A stretch of DNA of 32,845 nucleotides, from the IMG/VR virus record IMGVR_UViG_3300017773_000070, positions 1-32,845 of that record, one strand, 5' to 3'. The position numbers and the translations under genes were made by a program. The notes beneath the pieces were generated by a model, which saw only the letters and a list, made by a program, of their open reading frames with translations, ran no database searches and was not told the origin of the DNA. Origin of the DNA: a virus. This document shows, in pieces, positions 21,692-29,732 of this stretch; position 1 is the stretch's first letter; each line of letters begins with the position of its first letter.

Positions 21692-22586
21692 GACCTGCAA
21701 TCCTTTTCATTTGTTTATTAAACTCAGCTTGCCCGGGCTTTGTCTTATATAATTTTTTAGTAAGACTACTATCTTTCTTACCTTTAATGCGATACTTAAA
21801 ACCTTTTTCTTTATGTTCAGGATCTGTGGTCTTTACAAGTCTTCTCTTATATTGAGCTCCATAAGACTCTGGTCCTTTTGGTGCATCTGTACCTTCATTC
21901 TGACCTGGCGTTTGTTTCTTCATTAATCTTACAGATTCAGGTGTACCATAATCATATTTGTATTCAGCAACTTCTCTACCTTGTGCTTTTTGTCTAAAAG
22001 CTTTTTTCTTCTTAGCGTCTGTGGTTCTTTCTACATCTTGAATAAATGAAGGTTGCTTTACAATCTTTCTTAATTTTTGTAATAAAGCTCCAGGCGTTTT
22101 ATCATCCATATACATATCAGGCAATCCTGCAATTGATACTTTATAACTACCTTCTTTTCGTAATGCTCTTTTTATAAGCTGTTTTCTAGTATCATCAGCC
22201 TTTGCTACAGTAGTTAATATCTTTGCTTTTCTATCAATCTCTTTTGCGCGTTTACCTGTTGTTCTAAACATATCCGGCATCATTTTTTTACTTGGTCCTC
22301 TTAAGCCACGAGCTAATTTCGCTTTAGTTTTTAACTTCATAGACAATTCGTTCTTTGGCTCGTTTCTATCAAGTTCTGGTTTTGTACCATTACGATTTAT
22401 CTGACCAAATAATTTTAATGAACTACCTGCAAGCTTAGCTTCTTGTGGACCACGTTTAGCATCAAGATAAGCAGCAATCGCCATGTCTCTTTTCTTCTTA
22501 TCGCTCTTACCTTTAAACTGAGGAGCCTTCGATTTCTTAAAGTCTTTGATGTAAGAACCGATTCCGTCTTTTGGATCTAATGGCAT
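21678..22586 (-). CDS. Highly basic modular late protein, function unknown
   Basis: A 302-aa protein with very high Lys content. It opens DGIGSYIKDFKKSKAPQFKG and KSDKKKRDMAIAAYLDAKRG, a block I know from the N-termini or C-termini of many marine-phage proteins. Another block at about 148-205 (YKVSIAGLPDMYMDDKTPGA, KKKKAFRQKAQGREVAEYK) resembles a small alpha/beta domain also found repeatedly in such phages. No enzyme motif. Position and charge suggest an internal-head or other virion protein. Confidence 0.75.
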   Translation of the reverse strand: MPLDPKDGIGSYIKDFKKSKAPQFKGKSDKKKRDMAIAAYLDAKRGPQEAKLAGSSLKLFGQINRNGTKPELDRNEPKNELSMKLKTKAKLARGLRGPSKKMMPDMFRTTGKRAKEIDRKAKILTTVAKADDTRKQLIKRALRKEGSYKVSIAGLPDMYMDDKTPGALLQKLRKIVKQPSFIQDVERTTDAKKKKAFRQKAQGREVAEYKYDYGTPESVRLMKKQTPGQNEGTDAPKGPESYGAQYKRRLVKTTDPEHKEKGFKYRIKGKKDSSLTKKLYKTKPGQAEFNKQMKRIAGHEFG

Positions 22587-22594
22587 TAGTACCT

Positions 22595-22861
22595 CTACTT
22601 TGCGTTCATTGCTTTTGTCATTTGAGTGATGACTCGTTTCATATCAGTTTTTGGAATTTGAATATGCTTACCCCTACCTCTTCCATAATTGATTTGAAAG
22701 GTTGGTCCTTTTTTACCAGCGAACCTATCAATCTGAAAACCGGTTATGTCATCAGTATACATATTGGTAGCTTCTTCTATTGGCATTTCATCAGGCCATG
22801 TAGCTTCTTCTGAAGGTTGTGAATTTTCACGTACCTGTTCTATTGCTTTTCTTAAACTCAT
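22595..22861 (-). CDS. Small late-operon protein, function unknown
   Basis: An 88-aa protein: MSLRKAIEQVRENSQPSEEA, an acidic stretch, then DDITGFQIDRFAGKKGPTFQ and INYGRGRGKHIQIPKTDMKR. The basic middle could bind nucleic acid. ATGA overlap with the upstream gene. Not recognised beyond this. Confidence 0.75.
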   Translation of the reverse strand: MSLRKAIEQVRENSQPSEEATWPDEMPIEEATNMYTDDITGFQIDRFAGKKGPTFQINYGRGRGKHIQIPKTDMKRVITQMTKAMNAK

Positions 22862-23826
22862 TTCATGCTCCCTACTTTTTTCTTAGACATAAATTTTGTA
22901 TCAGCTGGTGCAATCATACCTTTCATGCCAGAACCGGGATCATCCTTGCCGTGATAGCCTTGAGCAAACCCAGGTTTCAGTTTCTTAACTTTTCCACCTT
23001 TAGCTTTAAATGCTGCAATAGCCGCGTCATGAGTTCTCTTTTCTGCATCAGACATTGCTTCTTTTTTCATAAGTCTGTTTGTAGCTCTGTCCATACCGCG
23101 TACACGCATTGCAGCTTTTCTTTCAGGACTTTTCATATAGTCTTGATCAGGCCCGCCTAAACGGCTTATTGCATCTTTATTACCTTGTTGTTGGCCTTTG
23201 TGATACATATCTCTTGCAGCCTTACCCATATAACTTTTTGCAAGATTCTTAGATATCTCTTTGACTTGTGTATTGTCTTTAATATCTTTAGTTAAAGATT
23301 TAACTTGACCTGAATGAACTTTTACTGCGCCTTTAAGACCTTTAATAACCTTCATAACTGTGGCTGTGTCTTTTTTATCAAGTGCTTCATTTTGTTTTCT
23401 AAGAACTGCTGCAACTTGAGGATGCTTATGAATATCTTTGGAAAGTCTATTCATAGCTTTAACTGCACCTGTCATATTACCTTTTGCATACCTAGGATCT
23501 GATGCAATACCGATTGCTTGTTTAATATGCTTAGGATCATGAGCTTCACCAAATGATTCTTTTTTCTTTTTACCTTTACCACTAAGATCTGAATCAGCAC
23601 CATAATAAGTGCCTTTACCTTTTCCTATATAAGAGTTGACTCTTGCCATTGCCCACTGCTGAGGTGTAGTTCCTGGCCTGTGGCCTGTTCTCCAAGCAGC
23701 CATGCCTCTATTGTATACCTTTTTAAGTGTTCCATAAGATATACCAGACTTAGCCGATTTCTTTTTTAAGCCTTCATTTTCGAGTAACTCCTCGAAAGCT
23801 TTTTCATAAGTTGAAAATTTAAGCAT
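22858..23826 (-). CDS. Basic modular protein with CTS-like N-terminus
   Basis: A 322-aa protein. It begins MLKFSTYEKAFEELLENEGL, comparable to the capsid-targeting N-termini of T4 internal proteins. Residues 20-82 (KKSAKSGISYGTLKKVYNRG, MAAWRTGHRPGTTPQQWAMA, RVNSYIGKGKGTYYGADSDL) form a domain widespread in marine phages, of unknown function. Residues 97-145 (DPKHIKQAIGIASDPRYAKG...KAMNRLSKDIHKHPQVAA) and the C-terminal block (DAAIAAFKAKGGKVKKLKPG) are further shared modules. GGAG lies 8 nt before the ATG, which overlaps the upstream gene by 8 nt. Likely virion-packaged, by inference. Confidence 0.8.
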   Translation of the reverse strand: MLKFSTYEKAFEELLENEGLKKKSAKSGISYGTLKKVYNRGMAAWRTGHRPGTTPQQWAMARVNSYIGKGKGTYYGADSDLSGKGKKKKESFGEAHDPKHIKQAIGIASDPRYAKGNMTGAVKAMNRLSKDIHKHPQVAAVLRKQNEALDKKDTATVMKVIKGLKGAVKVHSGQVKSLTKDIKDNTQVKEISKNLAKSYMGKAARDMYHKGQQQGNKDAISRLGGPDQDYMKSPERKAAMRVRGMDRATNRLMKKEAMSDAEKRTHDAAIAAFKAKGGKVKKLKPGFAQGYHGKDDPGSGMKGMIAPADTKFMSKKKVGSMK

Positions 23827-25009
23827 CTGCTTTACTCCTGTTTTTAATTTTTCTTACTTTGGCTCGATCTAACATTCTGGCATGTTTCATCTTATCGACC
23901 ATTTTTTCTCTTTCAATTTTTTTCTTTGCAACCTCTACTGCATCTTCACCGTACATTCTTCTATACTTTAAAGTATGCTTACTTAGTTTTGTTTTAGCGC
24001 CTGCATCACCTGGTGCTTTCTTATAAGCTGCTGGATTATCATCATCATATTTTGAATACTTTTTAAAATGTGCAAGTCTTTTCTTCTTAGTTGATTTTGC
24101 TACTCCTTTATAGTAAGGTGCAGGTTGTGTACCCGGTGCTTTCTTAACATCTGGATCTTGCTTAACTTTTTTAGGTGCTTCTTTTTTCTTTTCTAATAGT
24201 TCTATATCTGACAACCATTTTCGATATAGCTTTCCACCAGATTCTACGATAACATAATTAGTTCCAAGACTGGTAACACTAGCGAGCTCGTCACTGCCCA
24301 TGACAGTAACATGATCACCAATATTAAACAAATTTCCTTTAACATATGCCTCTCTTTTCTCAGAGACAGGCTCGAAATGTAACTTATTATAATATTCTTT
24401 TTGTTCTTTAAGTCCCATACCTTTTCTTACTTCATTATATACTTTCTTTGCGTCTGCATTTGATACATTCCGTGGCAGCCCCTGTGAGAATTGTGTGAAG
24501 TCTCCTTCACCTGCTAGTGATCTCATCTTAGATGCTGACATTCCACTAATATCGTCTGCATCGGGGTCTCTGTCTCCGGCTGAAATTACGTTGATTTTAT
24601 TGAAGTTATATAGACCGTGTCTACCTTTAACTCCATTATATTTTTTTAATAAGGTGTTGAACTCATTTATTCTATCTGATCCAACTACCATTGTTATATT
24701 TTTAAATCCGTCATTATACATTTCAGTGACCGCGTCAAAAACATTTTTAACTTTCTTATCAAGCATAACACTTCTTGCATGCTTAGGAAAAAACTTACGA
24801 ACTGTTTTAACTTTATATTTAAAATCCAATGGATTTTTCTTTTTATCTGTTGATTGCGATAAGTAAACTCTATAAGGATTCTTACCAGATTTTTTTGACA
24901 ACTCATTCATTAATTTTTCATGACCAGTTGTAGGAGGATTCATACGACCAAAAGTAAAGAATGCGGTCTTCTCTTCCTCTATCAAATAATGTTTAAATGA
25001 ATTTATCAT
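23819..25009 (-). CDS. Nucleotidyltransferase (NMNAT/cytidylyltransferase-like) with modular basic tail
   Basis: A 396-aa protein. Residues 15-200 are a HIGH-type nucleotidyltransferase fold: FFTFGRMNPPTTGHEKLMNE with GRMNPPTTGH at 21-30, SQSTDKKKNPL, VVGSDRINEF at 108-117 and the second signature SGMSASKMRS at 155-164. The family transfers adenylyl or cytidylyl groups, for example onto nicotinamide mononucleotide to make NAD; the substrate cannot be read here. Residues 200-396 are a lysine-rich tail with shared marine-phage blocks (PAPYYKGVAKSTKKKRLAHF, SKHTLKYRRMYGED). The first 13 residues, MINSFKHYLIEEE, look like a capsid-targeting sequence. TAATG coupling to the upstream gene. Confidence 0.85.
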   Translation of the reverse strand: MINSFKHYLIEEEKTAFFTFGRMNPPTTGHEKLMNELSKKSGKNPYRVYLSQSTDKKKNPLDFKYKVKTVRKFFPKHARSVMLDKKVKNVFDAVTEMYNDGFKNITMVVGSDRINEFNTLLKKYNGVKGRHGLYNFNKINVISAGDRDPDADDISGMSASKMRSLAGEGDFTQFSQGLPRNVSNADAKKVYNEVRKGMGLKEQKEYYNKLHFEPVSEKREAYVKGNLFNIGDHVTVMGSDELASVTSLGTNYVIVESGGKLYRKWLSDIELLEKKKEAPKKVKQDPDVKKAPGTQPAPYYKGVAKSTKKKRLAHFKKYSKYDDDNPAAYKKAPGDAGAKTKLSKHTLKYRRMYGEDAVEVAKKKIEREKMVDKMKHARMLDRAKVRKIKNRSKADA

Positions 25010-25938
25010 TAACCTTTCTTTCTTTGTAATTCTTTCTTACGTACATCTTTAAATAACTTCCTAGCCATTCTTTTAATTCTTGATTGCAATGCTGGCTTAG
25101 CAAGTCTTTTTTCAATCTCTTGCTTTCTTGCAAAAGTTAAGTCTTTCTTAGGAATACCTCTAGTTAGTTTTTTAGCAAGATCATTTCTTGCTTGTCTCAT
25201 TGCTCTTTTTTCAATAGTCTTTTTGTTAGCCATCTTTTTCATGGCACGTTTTCTACCAATAGCAATACGTGACTTCATTCTTTTCATAAGTCGAGAACGC
25301 TTCATTCTTTGTTGTAAGTTTAAAGCTTCATCCACATCTACTTCTTCTTTTTTAGCTTTCATATCCATATCAGCTTTAGCAGCCATTTTCTTTTTTTCTG
25401 CATCATCTGTTTTCTTTTGATTCTTTTTTTGACTAGCTGCTGCTTGAAATCTCATTCTCATCATTTGATCTAAATCCATAGCTTCATTCTTCTTTTTAAA
25501 AGGTTTAAATCTACTAGGATTAGATTGTTTCTTTGGACCATACCTGTTAGTAACTGTATGGGGTTTACCGTTGATGTGAACTACAGCTTCACCTTCTTTA
25601 TCTACATTGCCGTCCCATGTTCCTGCAGCGTGTGCTTTACGAGCTGCTTTAACTTTTGGATGATTGTCTATTGATTCTTTTTTAATAACTTCTTTGTCTG
25701 TCTTTACCATTCTAACACCGACTTTCCCGTCAGGTTTCATATATTTTTCTGGCTTCCTATCAGCACTTTGTACAGAAGAATTCATAGCTTTCTTATAATC
25801 AGAACTGTAAGGTGCGCTATGTATTTTCATTCTCATGAATTTACTGGTGCCTTTTTTACCTTTGACAGGTTCTTTTAAATTAGGAAGTTTCTTGTCTGTT
25901 TTCATAGAAAGTTCAGAAAACGATTTTAGTGGGGCCAT
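25009..25938 (-). CDS. Very basic late protein, putative internal/core protein
   Basis: A 309-aa protein. It begins MAPLKSFSELSMKTD. Residues 88-135 (DNHPKVKAARKAHAAGTWDG, EGEAVVHINGKPHTVTNRYG) form a small shared module. The last 105 residues are extremely rich in Lys/Arg (MKRSRLMKRMKSRIAIGRKR, KKLTRGIPKKDLTFARKQEI, EKRLAKPALQSRIKRMARKL), a block I recall from many marine phages. Its charge would suit DNA binding inside the head or a scaffold core. SD GGGAGGAAC; TAATG coupling on both sides. No enzyme motif. Confidence 0.8.
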   Translation of the reverse strand: MAPLKSFSELSMKTDKKLPNLKEPVKGKKGTSKFMRMKIHSAPYSSDYKKAMNSSVQSADRKPEKYMKPDGKVGVRMVKTDKEVIKKESIDNHPKVKAARKAHAAGTWDGNVDKEGEAVVHINGKPHTVTNRYGPKKQSNPSRFKPFKKKNEAMDLDQMMRMRFQAAASQKKNQKKTDDAEKKKMAAKADMDMKAKKEEVDVDEALNLQQRMKRSRLMKRMKSRIAIGRKRAMKKMANKKTIEKRAMRQARNDLAKKLTRGIPKKDLTFARKQEIEKRLAKPALQSRIKRMARKLFKDVRKKELQRKKG

Positions 25939-27167
25939 TAGTTCCTCCCTGGTTTATCCCATCCTTTTATAATTTCTGGTGAAAAGTTTGCGTATGAGAA
26001 TTCCATACGGTCCACAATTTTCACTGCATCACCACCAAGTTTATCAATAGCGACATACCCTTCTTGACCAGTTACCTTATACCCATCACGAGTCTTAAGA
26101 AAAGTCTGAGCGCTATTTAACTTATTTAGTATATTTATAATTTTTAGTTTTGCTAGAACTATAGATTTTTGTAATTCAAACATCATTTGCAAACTAATTT
26201 TGTTTTGAGATGAAAAAAATTTCAATAGATCATCTAATTTTTTCTGTTGAGCGGTCTTACCTTTTTCGCTCTTTCTTTTATCTATCTCTTTTTGAAACTT
26301 CTGTTGTATGTACCTGATTAACTTTTCAACGTGGGCTTTGGTGTTACCAATGACTTGGCCTTTTCGTACAAAAGTATTATTAAATGTTTCAATAGTTTGA
26401 GCAAGGTCTTGATTAGCTTCGATAGTACGTAAGGTAGAACCAGAAATTTTATTAAATATCCTGCCAGCATTACTAAGATGTGCATTCACTTCCTCCGTAT
26501 CTTTTTTAGTCATAGTAAATTGTGTCATATCTCTCAACATTGCATCTTGTGACCAAACATTTTTAGTATCACGAAACTTACTTGTATTCACGCCGTATGA
26601 TGCTTTCATAGTTTCAAATGAATTTCCTGTATATGTAGTATGCCAAACTATACCAATCTTTGCAGCTCTTACTTTCTTTGCAGCTTCAGTTCCTGCAGGT
26701 ATTGCATACACAATTGTGTTAGGGTGAAATGTTACGTAAGGTTTACCTTTAATTTTTTTTGTTTTAACATCGCTTGAATCAAATAAAAAGTCACCTTGTA
26801 CAACTCCTTTGATGCCAAGCTCTGGTAAATACTTTAATGCAGCTTTTAATTTTGTACTAAGATCGCCGCTAGTATCAGCATCAACGTCAGCATCAGTCTT
26901 GTATACTTTTGGAGTGGCGTTGAATATTCCTTTTTTAGCAACAAAAAATTTACCATCACGAGGATCGTTACCGCAAAAAACAGCTGGAGCTCAATCCCAT
27001 TTGACACTGACATTTCCATCCTTAACTCCTGCTACCATATCTCTTAATGAACGTAAAGCGAGTATTGCTTGTCTTGTACCATCGACTCCACCATAAAGAA
27101 CTTTATCCTCAATGTGAGTCATATGAGTATTCTTTTGTTCAGTTATAAATTCTTTAAAATTAAACAT
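25938..27167 (-). pseudogene. KWDG-motif protein interrupted by in-frame TGA
   Basis: A 410-codon frame from the ATG at 27165-27167 to a TAA at 25938, continuous except for TGA at 26991-26993. The reading is VKWD-[TGA]-APAVF, where marine T4-like relatives have KWDGAPA. KxDG is the lysine motif of ligase-type nucleotidyltransferases (lysine 56 here). One substitution, GGA to TGA, explains it. After the TGA the frame continues with family-like sequence (GIKGVVQGDFLFDSSDVKTK, VTFHPNTIVYAIPAGTEAAK). The N-terminus MFNFKEFITEQ resembles T4 capsid-targeting sequences. Either a point nonsense mutation, an assembly error, or recoding; an ATG at 26711 could restart a 257-aa C-terminal piece. Confidence 0.8.
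26132..26139 (-). promoter_or_regulatory. Possible internal late promoter
   Basis: Exact TATAAATA on the minus strand, 194 nt before the 25938 start codon and inside the preceding gene. The leader would be long, so chance is quite possible. Confidence 0.3.
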
Positions 27168-28570
27168 TATTCATATACCTTTGCATATATTGATGATATG
27201 TCAAGTTTAGAACCAGCATAATTCACCATGTCTGTTACAACTAAATCCGCTTTACCGTTTCTCATATTATCAACTAAATGAAACAACACATGTATTGAAG
27301 CAATTTTACTATGAACTTCATTTGCAAGCTTTTCTGTTAAGCCTTTCATGAATTCTTCTTTAGTAACTGTTGGATGTATTTTCTTAACCATGTTGTATAT
27401 TGGTAGAGCATTACGGGATTTTTCACCGAGTTTATTTAATTCCATTGCCATCTTTTTAAGCTCAGCGTTTGAAGGAAGTGTTTTACCAATTCTTCTTTTA
27501 ATTGAATCAGTTATCTGTGTATATCCACCACCACCGCCTCTTGCGGTTTTTAATTCTAATTCAAATGTTAAAGCGGCAAACTGTGATTTATTACGGATTG
27601 CGGCTTTACCGCCATCAAACTCGATATTAGCTGCTTTACCTCGCCAGAATTCAGAACCTTTTCTAGCAAAGGTTGCCATCAATCGTCCACCTTTAAACTT
27701 ATGAACATCAAGACTTTCATCTTTGTTTTCTATAGAAACCTTTATGCCTTTTTTAGTTTGAACTTTCTTTAATGATATACCTACTAATTTTCTTGATTCA
27801 AATAATTTAACGAGTGCTTGATTGAGTTCTTGAATAGAACCTTTAGGTAGTTTATTAGCTATTGACTTATCCGTGGTTGCCCATATATCTCCTGGGTTCC
27901 ACTTATCATTACTAAGTTTACTCATTTGTGAATTCTTAAGTGCAACATCTTTAGCTTTATAAATGTCATTCATAACTTTATCATCACGGTGGAATGACAT
28001 ATTTTTATTAATTAAATTTTTCTTTAGTAATTCTTGTGCTGTCCAATAACCCGACCAATGCCACGATGGATCTAAATCCATGACTTGTTGAAAGGTTGCT
28101 CCTTTTACAAATGTTGCGTTATACGCTTTTTCTAAATCTGAAGGTTGTATAGATTCAAATGTAGCTCTAGGATTATTAACCATAAATTCGCAATAAACAC
28201 ATTGTGTTATTTCTGCATGTGCAGTTTGTTGTGTACCTCCGCCTGAACCTCCGGTAGCACCACCAAAAACATTTGATTTACCGATTTCATTTGATTTAAT
28301 TGTGCCAGTATTTGTTTCAAACTCTTGTGTTTTCTTTTCTTTTTCTAAACGATCAATTGCATCTATATTTGCTGGTGTATTCTTTATTATTATTTCTTTG
28401 CCTGCAATAGAAGGAACAGCTTCACCAGCTTTAACGATCTTTCTTAATATAGCTATACGTGTTTCTTTAGTCTGAGAATTTATTTTTTCCCATTCACCTG
28501 GCGGCATCTTCGAAAATTCGAGTATCATGCGCTCCTCCAAGTATCTCATGTATGATTTGAACTTTAACAT
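27167..28570 (-). CDS. First gene of the 12-kb late operon, conserved protein of unknown function
   Basis: A 467-aa protein. It begins MLKFKSYMRYLEERMILEFS, again with an aromatic/acidic N-terminus. Seen further: a Gly-rich linker (residues 100-115), ITQCVYCEFMVNNP with a CxxC, PSWHWSGYWTAQELLKKNLI, and KWNPGDIWATTDKSI, a pattern I recall from marine phages without function. A late promoter lies 5 nt before this ATG. An in-frame ATG at 28526-28528 has a perfect GGAGGAG 3 nt upstream, giving an alternative 453-aa product without the N-terminal segment; both starts may be used. TAATG coupling to the KWDG gene. Confidence 0.78.
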   Translation of the reverse strand: MLKFKSYMRYLEERMILEFSKMPPGEWEKINSQTKETRIAILRKIVKAGEAVPSIAGKEIIIKNTPANIDAIDRLEKEKKTQEFETNTGTIKSNEIGKSNVFGGATGGSGGGTQQTAHAEITQCVYCEFMVNNPRATFESIQPSDLEKAYNATFVKGATFQQVMDLDPSWHWSGYWTAQELLKKNLINKNMSFHRDDKVMNDIYKAKDVALKNSQMSKLSNDKWNPGDIWATTDKSIANKLPKGSIQELNQALVKLFESRKLVGISLKKVQTKKGIKVSIENKDESLDVHKFKGGRLMATFARKGSEFWRGKAANIEFDGGKAAIRNKSQFAALTFELELKTARGGGGGYTQITDSIKRRIGKTLPSNAELKKMAMELNKLGEKSRNALPIYNMVKKIHPTVTKEEFMKGLTEKLANEVHSKIASIHVLFHLVDNMRNGKADLVVTDMVNYAGSKLDISSIYAKVYE

Positions 28571-28575
28571 ACATC

Positions 28576-28583
28576 TATTTATA
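28576..28583 (-). promoter_or_regulatory. T4-type late promoter of the 12-kb operon
   Basis: Exact TATAAATA on the minus strand, followed by GATGT and the ATG at 28570. It stands just downstream of an intrinsic terminator (28598-28619), so this is a clean transcriptional boundary. With normal late spacing the message would begin at the AUG. Confidence 0.75.
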
Positions 28584-28597
28584 ATAGTTCGGAGCTT

Positions 28598-28619
28598 AAA
28601 AAAGCGCCCTTACGGACGC
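28598..28619 (-). terminator. Intrinsic terminator after the Na/Pi gene
   Basis: Minus strand GCGTCC-GTAA-GGGCGC, a 6-bp GC-rich stem (one T-G wobble) closed by a GNRA tetraloop, followed at once by TTTTTT. It lies 21 nt after the stop of the transporter gene and before the late promoter, separating the two transcription units. Confidence 0.85.
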
Positions 28620-28639
28620 ATTATTAAGTTAAGCTGAAT

Positions 28640-29077
28640 TTAAAATTTAGTTAAGAATCTTGAGATGTGATGTACCCAAGGTAGAAGCATTACTGCCATA
28701 AAGAGATTTGCACCACTATGAGCTATAGCTATTCGTAATGTATCACCTTTTGGCATGCCATCAGATACAAAAAAACCGGCTAACCAAATGGTGCCGGTGG
28801 TTCCAATGTTCGCTCCGAGAACTGCAGCAATTGCGGCAGGCAGCGGAAGAGCCCCACTGGCAACTAAAGCTATGATCGCCGTAGTTGATAACGATGATGA
28901 TTGCCATAACAGTGTCATAACAATTCCACCTACAAACATATAAATCGGATTACCTAAAAAGAAGTTTAAGTGTTCTAAGTTTCCCATGGATTTCATTCCA
29001 CCTGAAAACATTTTAAGACCTATATAAAAAACTACAAGTCCAACTAGAGCCGTCATTATGGGGTTGCCTAAATCCAT
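28640..29077 (-). CDS. Half-length Na+/phosphate cotransporter homologue
   Basis: A 145-aa integral membrane protein (ATG 29075-29077, with AAAAAGG 8 nt upstream; an ATG at 29107 would add 10 residues but has no SD). It has the core of the Na/Pi cotransporter family: WQSSSLSTTAIIALVASGAL with the QSSS motif at about 59-62, and AAVLGANIGTTGT with GANIGTT at about 88-94. About four or five membrane segments. Full proteins of this family have two inverted repeats each with QSSS; here only one is present. It may import phosphate for DNA synthesis as a dimer, or modulate a host carrier. Clean terminator downstream. Confidence 0.85.
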   Translation of the reverse strand: MDLGNPIMTALVGLVVFYIGLKMFSGGMKSMGNLEHLNFFLGNPIYMFVGGIVMTLLWQSSSLSTTAIIALVASGALPLPAAIAAVLGANIGTTGTIWLAGFFVSDGMPKGDTLRIAIAHSGANLFMAVMLLPWVHHISRFLTKF

Positions 29078-29118
29078 CTTACATACCTTTTTAATTAATT
29101 CGTTCATACTAATATGTA

Positions 29119-29280
29119 TTAACGACCACGCCGTTTGAATGTTACACTTTTGTTAAACCTTTTCTTTTGAGAAGAATTATTTCTTCTATCATTTCGATAT
29201 TGAGGATCGTAGTTTTCGTATCCTCGTATACCGTTTTCTTTAGCCCATGCGGCAATCATTTCTGGTTTATGTTTTTTCAC
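29119..29280 (-). CDS. Basic mini-protein, function unknown
   Basis: A 53-aa protein starting at GTG 29278-29280, overlapping the TGA of the preceding gene by 4 nt (GTGA). Sequence begins MKKHKPEMIAAWAKENGIRG and ends with a basic tail KRFNKSVTFKRRGR. The first part looks like a short DNA-binding helix pair (IAAWAKENG), similar in feel to the end of Lsr2-type proteins, but this is weak. Tight packing between two real genes supports it as coding. Confidence 0.65.
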   Translation of the reverse strand: MKKHKPEMIAAWAKENGIRGYENYDPQYRNDRRNNSSQKKRFNKSVTFKRRGR

Positions 29281-29732
29281 TTTTGAAACCTCACTGTATA
29301 ATTTTTTCCATGATAATTAAAAGTTATAATTGAATGAGAATAGATAGTTTCCATTGACTCTTTATATCTTGTCGTCTTATTACAAACAAGTTTAGTACCA
29401 TCATTCGCAGTACTGTTTTGATGACCAAGTAATCCACCGATGATTGCACCTGCAGTACCACCGTCAGGTAAATCTTTGGTTATGTTGTTACCAATAATGC
29501 CACCAATGATAGCACCCATAACAGCATCACCAGTTTTGTCTCCTGATACTTTTCTTTCAGAACAAACTTCGACAACCTGTGGTGTTCTTTTAATTACAGT
29601 TTTAGTATAATCTTGGACATTAACTTGATAAGGCTGATCTGCTCGAGCTTCTTTAACGAGATGCATTAATGCTAGGAAGAACGCAAACGCAGCCATTCCA
29701 TACATTACAAAGCTTTTAGTTCTTTCACTCAT
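29277..29732 (-). CDS. Glycine-zipper membrane/envelope protein
   Basis: A 151-aa protein. ATG at 29730-29732 overlaps the TGA of the preceding gene (ATGA); an ATG at 29747 is an alternative. Residues 6-26 form a signal anchor (SFVMYGMAAFAFFLALMHLV) with a possible cleavage at ARA-DQ. The central GDAVMGAIIGGIIGNNITKD and GGTAGAIIGGLLG are a glycine-zipper pair as in the 17-kDa surface antigen family of Rickettsiales and relatives. Two cysteines (EVCSE, LVCNK) flank it and may form a disulphide. Probably in the host envelope; could affect superinfection or membrane integrity, unproven. Confidence 0.8.
   Translation of the reverse strand: MSERTKSFVMYGMAAFAFFLALMHLVKEARADQPYQVNVQDYTKTVIKRTPQVVEVCSERKVSGDKTGDAVMGAIIGGIIGNNITKDLPDGGTAGAIIGGLLGHQNSTANDGTKLVCNKTTRYKESMETIYSHSIITFNYHGKNYTVRFQK

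Noticed and set aside
26938-27046. UGA read as glycine or tryptophan by a changed genetic code
   Set aside because: UGA ends several genes in the window and no other in-frame UGA was found in a gene body, so a global code change does not fit.
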